Assembly (NCBI GenBank): GCA_947174825.1 | Contig: CAMWKN010000153.1 | Span: forward strand, 1-5,468 | Direction: 5' to 3' | DNA length: 5,468 bases | DNA from: an uncultured Clostridium sp. | GTDB lineage: Bacteria > Bacillota_A > Clostridia > Lachnospirales > Lachnospiraceae | Notes under the pieces: model-generated | The model's input: the letters and a program-made list of their open reading frames with translations, nothing else | What the model was told of the DNA's origin: nothing | The model's database searches: none | Part shown: one piece after another, positions 1 to 5,468 of the stretch | Layout of the letters: each line of letters starts with the position of its first letter | Position numbering within the stretch: position 1 is the stretch's first letter | Position numbers and translations under genes: made by a program

Positions 1-239
1 TATTGATGCTTTGTGGATTTTCTTTGAGGGATATCATAAAGAAATTTATGATGATAATTTCATTGTGTGGAATGGCTGGCGGACTGATTTCTGATATTTT
101 CTTTATCTATGTGGTGTCAGAAAATATTGGTTTTTGTATTTTATTATTGGGCATTGCGTATATTGTATTTTTGTTCCTTTGCTTCATGGAATACAAAATA
201 ATGCATCGGACTTTATCGGGGAGATTTAATAATGTGTAG
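1..239 (+). CDS. FtsX-like ABC permease, C-terminal fragment (5' partial)
   Basis: The frame is already open at the left edge (first full codon at position 3) and ends at TAG 237-239, so this is the tail of a longer gene whose start lies outside the window. The visible 79 or so residues contain two hydrophobic membrane segments (about residues 16-36 and 42-65) and a short basic cytoplasmic end. Near its start it carries LCGFSLRDIIKKF, and the next gene has LCGISSLQYYFMQF at the matching place before its last two membrane segments. This marks both as FtsX-domain permeases and probable paralogous partners. It overlaps the next gene by 8 bases (shared ATG 232-234), which implies translational coupling. 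It would form half of the membrane channel of an ABC exporter powered by the ATPase at 1322-1957. The family call is good; the substrate is unknown. The internal TTG/ATG codons at the left edge are not taken as the true start. Confidence 0.72.
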   Translation, partial: LMLCGFSLRDIIKKFMMIISLCGMAGGLISDIFFIYVVSENIGFCILLLGIAYIVFLFLCFMEYKIMHRTLSGRFNNV

Positions 240-1335
240 GCTTATCGTTAATTATATTTATAATCATGTCAGAGATCTTATTTTTATGATTATATTGCTG
301 TTTGTTGTGTTTTACCTGTCGAATTTGGTGGTGAATGAGTATGTGAAAAATAATATTGAAAGAAGCTATTTGAATACAATAGATGACACATTATTAATGT
401 CTTCTCAACAAAATAAAAATAGCTTGATACTTGATGAAAAAATGAGGGATAAAATAGGATATGTGAAATTTTCTATCCCAACGAACAACAAAACAGGAAA
501 TGCGAATGCGTGTTGGATGGTCAGTGAATTTTATTATCAGCATTTTCTTTCACAAATAGTAGAGGGAAAAGGATTTGATTATCACAGTAGTGAGAGACAA
601 GTGATTTTATATGGCTCGGATTTAAGAAGGGAAAATAATATTGGCAATACCTTGTCTTTGAATGGCGTGGAATATATGGTGATAGGATATATTCCCGAAG
701 AACAGCCGATATTTTCACTTATGGGACAGGGTAATTACGACTCGGATACGGTAAGAGATTTGTCGAGTTATTCAGACAGTTCGGAGTGTCTGCTTTATCC
801 CTATAATGGTAATATGTATTTTGTGAATGATTGCAGTGCATGGGATCAAAGTTCTGTACATTTATCAGGATATATTATAGAACAGAATGAAACGGATATT
901 CCAGGTCGTGATTGGATTGCCATGAAGGATATCAAAAAAAATGTATACAAAGATCTCAAAGCACGTACTAAATTTAGTGGGGCTTACATCGTATTATTAA
1001 CGGTTATAACGGTATTTGTCCTGGTGTCTGTTTCTTTTTTACAGTTTATTACTTTTCCAAGTGATAAGGCAATCTATATCTTATGTGGAATATCATCCTT
1101 ACAATATTATTTCATGCAATTCATTCTCTGGGGGGTCATATTAATAGCTGCATGTATATTAAATTTTCTTGTTTTAGTGCTTGATGCAGATTTTTCATTT
1201 CAACCGGAATACGTAACATCATTATTGAGACTAATGGGAATACAGATGTTGTTTACTTTGTTATTGCAGTTTGTTATAGAAATTATACAATATAAAAAAT
1301 TATTAGTGAGGGCGCTAAAAGATGAGTTTTCTTGA
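232..1335 (+). CDS. MacB/FtsX-like ABC transporter permease
   Basis: A complete 367-aa protein with the layout of MacB/FtsX exporter permeases: one N-terminal membrane segment (about residues 14-33), a large extracytoplasmic domain (about 35-245), and three C-terminal membrane segments (about 250-273, 288-317 and 332-354). The outer domain includes VILYGSDLRRENNIGNTLSL followed by NGVEYMVIGYIPEE, the usual 'V.lGsdla..l.iGd.v.lng..y.ViGv' pattern of the MacB periplasmic core. The start ATG at 232 follows GGGGAG (218-223) with an 8-base spacer and overlaps the preceding permease by 8 bases. Its end overlaps the ATPase start by 14 bases. The protein should pair with the upstream permease to make a heterodimeric membrane unit. 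Such systems work as mechanotransmission exporters or in resistance to antimicrobial peptides. The substrate here cannot be told from sequence. The gene is markedly AT-rich (14 G/C in 60 bases at 1261-1320). Confidence 0.82.
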   Translation: MCRLIVNYIYNHVRDLIFMIILLFVVFYLSNLVVNEYVKNNIERSYLNTIDDTLLMSSQQNKNSLILDEKMRDKIGYVKFSIPTNNKTGNANACWMVSEFYYQHFLSQIVEGKGFDYHSSERQVILYGSDLRRENNIGNTLSLNGVEYMVIGYIPEEQPIFSLMGQGNYDSDTVRDLSSYSDSSECLLYPYNGNMYFVNDCSAWDQSSVHLSGYIIEQNETDIPGRDWIAMKDIKKNVYKDLKARTKFSGAYIVLLTVITVFVLVSVSFLQFITFPSDKAIYILCGISSLQYYFMQFILWGVILIAACILNFLVLVLDADFSFQPEYVTSLLRLMGIQMLFTLLLQFVIEIIQYKKLLVRALKDEFS

Positions 1336-1957
1336 AATGAAAAATATAAGAAAAAGTTATGGTCAGAAACATGTATTAAATGGTTTTGATCTGGCTGTAA
1401 ATCAAGGTGAAATGGTAGCCATTATGGGGAAATCGGGATGTGGGAAATCAACTTTATTACATATTTTGGCAGGAATTGAAAAGATGGATTTTGGTTCCTA
1501 TTATTTTGATGGAAAAGATATGAGTAAATGTAATAAAAATGCAATGTCAAAATTGCGGAATCAAAAAATTGGTTATGTTATGCAGTCCTGCGCTTTGATT
1601 CCACAAATGACAGCGTATGAAAATATTATTTTACCGTTACAACTGCGAGAGATCATAGACGTGAAGGACACCACTATTGTTGAAAAAATTGCAAAGCAAC
1701 TGGGAATTCAGTCACTGTTAAATCAGAAAGCCGGGGATTTGTCAGGTGGTGAAAAACAACGCGTGGCAATTGCAAGGGCGTTGGTCATTGAACCAAAGGT
1801 TATTTTGGCAGATGAACCAACAGGGGCACTGGATGATGATACATGCGATGAAATTATGTCTTTACTTTCAGAACTAAAAAAATCGGGACAAACCTTTATA
1901 ATCGTAACTCACAGCAGGAAAGTAGCTGACTATGCAGACCGAATTGTTTTCATGTAA
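1322..1957 (+). CDS. ABC transporter ATP-binding protein (LolD/MacB-type)
   Basis: A 211-aa cytoplasmic ATPase that hydrolyses ATP to drive the two preceding permeases. All nucleotide-binding motifs are present: Walker A GKSGCGKST (residues 36-44), Q-loop Gln88, signature LSGGE (140-144), Walker B VILADE (160-165), D-loop GALD (168-171) and H-loop His197. The sequence is closest in style to the LolD/MacB/FtsE group of exporters. The start ATG at 1322 has GAGGG (1308-1312) nine bases upstream and overlaps the permease by 14 bases; an in-frame ATG at 1337 (Met6) is a less likely alternative. The protein stops at ADRIVFM, just where most relatives continue with a 10-20 residue tail containing a K.G.I strand. 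Bacteriocin-export ATPases of the lactococcin-972 neighbourhood type are, as I recall, similarly short, so this may be natural. The substrate is unknown. Confidence 0.93.
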   Translation: MSFLEMKNIRKSYGQKHVLNGFDLAVNQGEMVAIMGKSGCGKSTLLHILAGIEKMDFGSYYFDGKDMSKCNKNAMSKLRNQKIGYVMQSCALIPQMTAYENIILPLQLREIIDVKDTTIVEKIAKQLGIQSLLNQKAGDLSGGEKQRVAIARALVIEPKVILADEPTGALDDDTCDEIMSLLSELKKSGQTFIIVTHSRKVADYADRIVFM

Positions 1958-1963
1958 TTCTTA

Positions 1964-1992
1964 TTGCAAATCCTTGCTTTTCGGTGTAAGAT
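1964..1992 (+). promoter_or_regulatory. Candidate sigma-A promoter for aspS
   Basis: TTGCAA (1964-1969) and TAAGAT (1987-1992) are separated by exactly 17 bases; each matches four of six consensus positions. Transcription would begin near position 2000, leaving a leader of about 115 bases before the aspS start at 2113. The site lies just after the ATPase stop codon, where the base composition also changes. A second possible -35 box, a perfect TTGACA at 2059-2064, has no convincing -10 box at 16-18 bases downstream. This is inference from consensus matching only. Confidence 0.35.
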
Positions 1993-2030
1993 AAACAATG
2001 GATTTGTGTTTGCGTTGTAATGCATTTCCG

Positions 2031-2058
2031 GTGCAGCGAATGTGTCAGATCGTTGTGC
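2031..2058 (+). other. Weak leader hairpin upstream of aspS
   Basis: The arms GTGCAGCGA (2031-2039) and TCGTTGTGC (2050-2058) can pair over nine positions around a 10-base loop, but three of the pairs are G-U. No T-run follows, so it is not an intrinsic terminator, and it lacks the T-box consensus expected in a tRNA-sensing leader. It may be chance pairing in the aspS 5' untranslated region. Confidence 0.2.
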
Positions 2059-2103
2059 TTGACAGAACAACAGGTTCCAAATGAATACCAACAGCGCAGA
2101 AAT

Positions 2104-2108
2104 GAGGA
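2104..2108 (+). promoter_or_regulatory. Ribosome binding site fixing the aspS start
   Basis: GAGGA lies four bases before ATG 2113. This close but usable site favours 2113 over the longest in-frame start at 2020, and over ATG 2125 and ATG 2134, which have no well-placed purine-rich site. Confidence 0.55.
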
Positions 2109-2112
2109 TAAA

Positions 2113-3927
2113 ATGGCTGAATCAATGAAGGGCATGAAGCGTACTTGCCGATGTGCCGAATTGGATGAACGAAATATTAGAGAAGTAGTGACGGTAATGG
2201 GATGGGTACAAAAAACCCGAAATACCGGAGGTTTAATTTTTGTGGATCTCCGTGACCGCAGCGGACTGTTACAGATTAATTTCCAGGAGGAGAAACTGGG
2301 AGCCGAGAAGTTTGAAAAGGCATATAAACTCCGCAGTGAGTATGTTATTGCTGTGGTGGGACAAGTGGTAGCAAGAGAAGGTGGCGTGAACAAAAATCTG
2401 AAAACGGGTGCCATTGAAATTATGGCAACAGATTTAAGGGTGCTATCCGAATCGGAGACACCACCCTTTCCGATTGAAGCGGATTCCAAAACAAAGGAAG
2501 AGCTACGTTTGAAATATCGTTTTCTGGATCTGCGCCGTCCGGATTTACAGCGGAATATGATGATGCGCAGCCAGGTGACTACGCTGATTAGACAATTTCT
2601 GGCAGAGGAAGGTTTTTTGGAGATAGAGACTCCGATGCTGACCAAAAGTACACCGGAGGGAGCCAGAGACTATCTGGTGCCAAGTCGTGTGCATCCCGGC
2701 AATTTTTATGCCCTGCCTCAGTCGCCGCAGTTATTTAAGCAGCTGTTGATGTGTTCCGGTTATGACCGTTATTTCCAGATTGCCCGTTGTTTCCGCGATG
2801 AGGATTTGCGGGCAGACCGTCAGCCGGAGTTCACTCAGGTGGATATGGAATTATCTTTTGTGGATGAAGAGGATGTAATGGATGTCAATGAGCGTCTGCT
2901 ACGGAAGATCTTTGCGGAAGTTTTAGATGTGCATATTCCTCTGCCGATCAAGCGGATGACCTGGCAGGAGGCTATGGACCGTTTTGGTTCGGATAAGCCG
3001 GATCTGCGTTTCGGCATGGAATTGCAGGATGTATCCGATGTGGTAAGGAATTGTGGCTTTGGTGTGTTTACCGGGGCTTTGGAAAATGGTGGTTCCGTGC
3101 GTGGAATTAATGCCAAAGGGCAGGGGGCTATGCCGCGCAAGAAGATTGATGCTTTGGTAAAATTTGCAAAGGATTTTGGAGCAAAGGGACTGGCATATCT
3201 GAGCATTCAGGAGGATGGCAGTTACAAATCTTCCTTTGCCAAGTTTATGACCGAGGAGGAGTTACAGAATTTAGTGACTGCCATGGATGGCGAGCCGGGA
3301 GATTTATTGCTTTTTGCAGCAGATCAGAATAAGATTGTCTGGGATGTGCTGGGAAATCTTCGTCTGGAGATTGCACGTAATCTGGAGCTTTTGGATAAAA
3401 ATGACTATAAGTTTGTATGGATTACCGAATTTCCGGAGTTTGAGTATTCGGAGGAACAGGGACGTTATGTGGCAATGCACCATCCGTTTACCATGCCAAT
3501 GGAGGAAGATATTCCATTGTTAAAGGAGCATCCGGAACAGGTACGTGCCAGAGCCTATGATATTGTTTTGAACGGTACGGAATTGGGCGGCGGTTCTATT
3601 CGTATCCATCAGAATGATGTGCAGGAGACCATGTTTGAGGCTTTGGGCTTTACCAAGGAGCAGGCGAAGGAACAGTTTGGATTTTTATTAGAGGCATTTC
3701 AGTATGGCGTGCCGCCACATGCAGGGCTGGCTTATGGACTGGATCGTCTGATTATGCTGATGGCAAAAGAAGACAGCATTCGTGATGTGATTGCATTTCC
3801 AAAAATGAAGGATGCATCCTGTCTGCTGACAGATGCACCAAATGTGGTAGATGAAAAGCAGTTGAAGGAGCTGTATCTGGATATCAGGGAGTCAGACACC
3901 GCAGATGGAGAAAAGGAAGAAGAGTAA
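2113..3927 (+). CDS. aspS: Aspartyl-tRNA synthetase (class II, bacterial type)
   Basis: This enzyme charges tRNA-Asp with aspartate in the cytoplasm using ATP. The 604-aa protein fits the bacterial family (about 590 aa). In order it shows an N-terminal OB-fold anticodon-binding domain (about residues 10-110, with GWVQKTRNTGG and FVDLRDRSG), the class II core from about 135, the aspartate-binding QSPQLFKQLLM (203-213), motif 2 FRDEDLRADRQPEFTQ (227-242), the bacterial GAD insertion (about 300-415), GTELGGGSIRIH (488-499), and motif 3 GLAYGLDRL with ATP-binding Arg545. The frame is open back to 2020, but the extra 31 residues do not resemble the family, and MAESMKGMKRT is a typical clostridial beginning, so ATG 2113 is chosen. 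No T-box (AGGGTGGNACCGCG) is seen upstream. Residues that separate Asp-only from Asp/Asn-charging enzymes look atypical: Thr38 and Gly90. The acidic EKEEE end is not conserved. Confidence 0.97.
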   Translation: MAESMKGMKRTCRCAELDERNIREVVTVMGWVQKTRNTGGLIFVDLRDRSGLLQINFQEEKLGAEKFEKAYKLRSEYVIAVVGQVVAREGGVNKNLKTGAIEIMATDLRVLSESETPPFPIEADSKTKEELRLKYRFLDLRRPDLQRNMMMRSQVTTLIRQFLAEEGFLEIETPMLTKSTPEGARDYLVPSRVHPGNFYALPQSPQLFKQLLMCSGYDRYFQIARCFRDEDLRADRQPEFTQVDMELSFVDEEDVMDVNERLLRKIFAEVLDVHIPLPIKRMTWQEAMDRFGSDKPDLRFGMELQDVSDVVRNCGFGVFTGALENGGSVRGINAKGQGAMPRKKIDALVKFAKDFGAKGLAYLSIQEDGSYKSSFAKFMTEEELQNLVTAMDGEPGDLLLFAADQNKIVWDVLGNLRLEIARNLELLDKNDYKFVWITEFPEFEYSEEQGRYVAMHHPFTMPMEEDIPLLKEHPEQVRARAYDIVLNGTELGGGSIRIHQNDVQETMFEALGFTKEQAKEQFGFLLEAFQYGVPPHAGLAYGLDRLIMLMAKEDSIRDVIAFPKMKDASCLLTDAPNVVDEKQLKELYLDIRESDTADGEKEEE

Positions 3928-3938
3928 ATAAAAAAATG

Positions 3939-3960
3939 ATGCTAGGGTCAAAAGTAGCAT
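3939..3960 (+). repeat. Small perfect inverted repeat between aspS and the PAP2 gene
   Basis: ATGCTA (3939-3944) and TAGCAT (3955-3960) are perfect reverse complements around the 10-base loop GGGTCAAAAG. The right arm is directly followed by the G-run (3961-3965) that probably serves as the ribosome binding site of the next gene. No T-run follows, so it is not an intrinsic terminator. It could be a short RNA hairpin, an operator, or a coincidence. Confidence 0.35.
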
Positions 3961-3972
3961 GGGGGTACAGAT

Positions 3973-4476
3973 ATGACAAGGGAACAATATGTATCTATCA
4001 TGGAATGGATTCGTAATAAACCATATGGTATCTCGCTTATTAAGTGGTCAGGTAAGGGTATTACTTATCTGACCGCCTTTGTATATTTTGCGGCGGGAAT
4101 TTTTTTGCTGTGGCAGAGGGATGACAGGCTGATTCCTCTGGTGCTCACTCCGGCGGTGTCCTTCTTTTTGGTCAGTGTCTTTCGTGCCAGATATGGCGCC
4201 ATCCGCCCTTATGAAAAATATGGTTTCGTTCCTTTGGTGCCTAAGGATACGCAGGGGAAATCCTTTCCCAGCCGCCATGTGTTTTCGATTTTTGTGATTG
4301 CTACCGTGATTTGCTATGTCTGGTTTTTGCTGGGAATGATTCTACTGTTGCTGGGATTGGTATTGGCTGTGTTACGGGTAATGATGGGGGTACATTTTCC
4401 CAAGGATGTTCTGGCAGGGGCAGTGATCGGTGTGGTTAGCGGCTGTGTCGGAATGGGAGTATGGATGCTGCTTTGA
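3973..4476 (+). CDS. PAP2-family lipid phosphatase (membrane)
   Basis: A 167-aa integral membrane protein carrying the three PAP2 phosphatase motifs. Motif 1 is RARYGAIRP (71-79), with Arg in place of the usual first Lys. Motif 2 is PSRH (99-102), with Arg for Gly, a variant found in many clostridial members. Motif 3 is LRVMMGVHFPKD (134-145), with Arg135, the nucleophilic His141 and Asp145. Spacing between motifs is normal for the family. Hydrophobic segments lie at about 28-47, 52-70, 103-133 (probably two helices) and 146-166. Such enzymes remove phosphate from phosphatidic acid, phosphatidylglycerol phosphate or undecaprenyl pyrophosphate; the substrate cannot be fixed here. The start at ATG 3973 follows GGGGG (3961-3965) with a 7-base gap; Met10 (ATG 4000) is an alternative. 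It lies 45 bases after aspS with no terminator between, so read-through from aspS is plausible. Confidence 0.88.
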   Translation: MTREQYVSIMEWIRNKPYGISLIKWSGKGITYLTAFVYFAAGIFLLWQRDDRLIPLVLTPAVSFFLVSVFRARYGAIRPYEKYGFVPLVPKDTQGKSFPSRHVFSIFVIATVICYVWFLLGMILLLLGLVLAVLRVMMGVHFPKDVLAGAVIGVVSGCVGMGVWMLL

Positions 4477-4581
4477 GCGCTGTCCCATTTTCCATTAATT
4501 GTTTTTGCCAGCAATGGAGCTATGACTGGAGGAGTGAAATCAAAGCGATAGAAATGTTATACAGGCAGTTTGAATTGATAC

Positions 4582-4589
4582 AAAGGAGA
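4582..4589 (+). promoter_or_regulatory. Strong ribosome binding site for the 3'-partial gene
   Basis: AAAGGAGA contains the near-ideal AGGAG (4584-4588) nine bases before ATG 4598. The nearest upstream in-frame stop is TGA 4571-4573 and no other start codon lies between it and the ATG, so this site fixes the start of the following gene. Confidence 0.75.
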
Positions 4590-4597
4590 TTCTTGAT

Positions 4598-5468
4598 ATG
4601 GAGGAACATGCGAAAAATCAACAGGATAACAGGAGCCATGTAGTTCTGCTGCGGACATATTTGTCGGATCAGGAACAGCAGGAATTTATGGATCTGGTGG
4701 AGCAGAATCTTTCTGACAGTAGTTCTTGTCAGGTGCATGTTGTAGAGGGGGATACTGATGGGACGCAGCTTCGGACGGAGATGTATCCTTTCTATTTTTT
4801 TGAGGGAAATCTTAAATTCTGGCAGCTCATGTTTCGTGCTGGCAGGGAGACATCACGTTGTGTCCAGAAGGTTTTTTTGTATGATTATCTCTGGAAGTTG
4901 AAAAACAGTGTTTTATGGCCCTATCATTATCAAGCCGACAAACTTGCCCAGGCAAAGCAGGCGATGCATGCTTTACTAAATGAGATTTCGGATCAGACAA
5001 TTTTGGAGCTGCCGGGTGTGGAAAGTTTTCATCGCTTTTATTTGTTGGAACAGAAAACCACTGGGCAGACGCAGGTAGAGGTGGCACCGGAGCAGATTCA
5101 GATTCTGCGAAATGGCAAGCCAGTCTATAAGGCTCAGAAAATCGAGGTGGTTCTAACCAAGTTTAAGGCTTTCGGAAATCAGATTCATCTGGTGGCATAT
5201 TTGAAATCGCCGGTATTTAATTTCTGCGAAGCACCTACTTTGTGGATGGAGGCAAACGGAGATCGGGAGCATTTGCAGGAAATACCAATAAGGAATTCTT
5301 CCTGGAATTATTATCATTGCAAGGAGGAAACCAATCATTTCTATACTTTTGTGCTGCGGATTAACTGTAAAAAGATTCAGCAGTTTCATTTCTATGTCAA
5401 ATGCAGGGATCAGTTGTTTGACACCTATTATTATTTTATGCCGGAAGTGGTATTTAATAATCAAATAA
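4598..5468 (+). CDS. Unrecognised protein, possible envelope-polymer transferase accessory domain (3' partial)
   Basis: Reading from ATG 4598 gives 290 codons without a stop up to the last base, so the gene runs out of the window. Support comes from the strong ribosome binding site (4582-4589), G/C use like the neighbouring aspS (27 of 60 at 4921-4980), and a protein-like residue mix. There is no signal peptide or membrane segment, so it is probably cytosolic. Residues 1-175 look mostly helical and include FLYDYLWKLKNSVLWPYHYQ (93-112). From about 180 the pattern is strand-rich, with IEVVLTKFKAFGNQIHLVAY (182-201), HFYVKCRD (264-271) and the aromatic FDTYYYFMPE (274-283). I recall similar 'YDYLWKLK...YH' and beta-sandwich stretches in clostridial glycosyltransferase or CDP-glycerol glycerophosphotransferase proteins, but no catalytic motif is visible in this part. 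The functional suggestion is weak. The PAP2 gene ends 121 bases upstream, which permits but does not prove co-transcription. Confidence 0.8.
   Translation, partial: MEEHAKNQQDNRSHVVLLRTYLSDQEQQEFMDLVEQNLSDSSSCQVHVVEGDTDGTQLRTEMYPFYFFEGNLKFWQLMFRAGRETSRCVQKVFLYDYLWKLKNSVLWPYHYQADKLAQAKQAMHALLNEISDQTILELPGVESFHRFYLLEQKTTGQTQVEVAPEQIQILRNGKPVYKAQKIEVVLTKFKAFGNQIHLVAYLKSPVFNFCEAPTLWMEANGDREHLQEIPIRNSSWNYYHCKEETNHFYTFVLRINCKKIQQFHFYVKCRDQLFDTYYYFMPEVVFNNQI

Noticed and set aside
1322..1957. Assigning the ABC cassette to lactococcin-972-type bacteriocin export
   Set aside because: The short ATPase fits, but no bacteriocin precursor or 7-TM immunity protein is visible in the window, so it is mentioned only as a possibility.
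2020..2112. N-terminal extension of aspS from an ATG at 2020
   Set aside because: The 31 extra residues do not resemble AspRS N-termini, and the family-like MAESMKGMKRT start at 2113 has its own ribosome binding site.
1950..2645. Long reverse-strand open frame of 231 codons
   Set aside because: It lies antisense to aspS and its Ser/Arg-rich, low-complexity translation matches no family I know. It is a shadow of the aspS codon pattern.
2835..3206. Reverse-strand open frame inside aspS
   Set aside because: Antisense to the conserved catalytic and GAD domains, with no ribosome binding site or recognisable motif.
4491..4518. Possible terminator after the PAP2 gene
   Set aside because: TCCATT (4491-4496) and AATGGA (4513-4518) can pair, but the stem is short and AT-rich, the loop is 16 bases, and no T-run follows.
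4461..4643. 60-codon forward frame across the PAP2 end
   Set aside because: It begins inside the PAP2 gene, has no convincing ribosome binding site, and overlaps the start of the better supported gene at 4598.
4827..5464. Two reverse-strand frames (4827-5087 and 5153-5464)
   Set aside because: Both are antisense to the continuous forward frame starting at 4598, which has a strong ribosome binding site; they are shorter and unlike known proteins.

Overview
The window looks like chromosomal DNA of a low-to-moderate GC Gram-positive anaerobe, most likely a clostridium of the Lachnospiraceae type. The reasons are the clear purine-rich ribosome binding sites, tightly packed genes, a bacterial-type aspartyl-tRNA synthetase whose N-terminus (MAESMKGMKRT) resembles those I remember from that family, and a PAP2 phosphatase of the PSRH variant common in such genomes. 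The taxonomic call is inference from the sequence alone.

Left part (1-1957): an AT-rich, translationally coupled ABC-exporter cassette. It holds the C-terminal end of one FtsX-type permease (cut by the window edge), a complete 367-aa MacB/FtsX-like permease, and a 211-aa ATPase. Consecutive genes overlap by 8 and 14 bases. The three products would form one membrane complex with two permease subunits and an ATPase, probably exporting, extracting or giving protection against a peptide or lipid substrate. The substrate is not visible here. Base composition is clearly lower in GC than in the rest of the window, which hints at separate ancestry.

Middle (1958-3972): a 155-base leader with a possible promoter and a weak hairpin but no T-box, then aspS (aspartyl-tRNA synthetase, complete, 604 aa), then a 45-base gap containing a small perfect inverted repeat.

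Right part (3973-5468): a complete 167-aa PAP2-family membrane phosphatase, a 121-base gap, then a well-supported reading frame starting at 4598 with a strong ribosome binding site. It stays open for 290 codons to the last base, so it is a real gene cut by the window end. It is not confidently recognised. A weak resemblance to accessory domains of teichoic-acid or capsule glycosyl/glycerophospho-transferases would fit an envelope role beside the PAP2 phosphatase.

Most of the window is ordinary housekeeping and transport sequence. I see no CRISPR array, RNA gene, transposon or clearly new system. The points most worth a second look are the unrecognised open gene at the right edge, the split-permease ABC cassette with its composition shift, and the tRNA-discrimination residues of AspRS.
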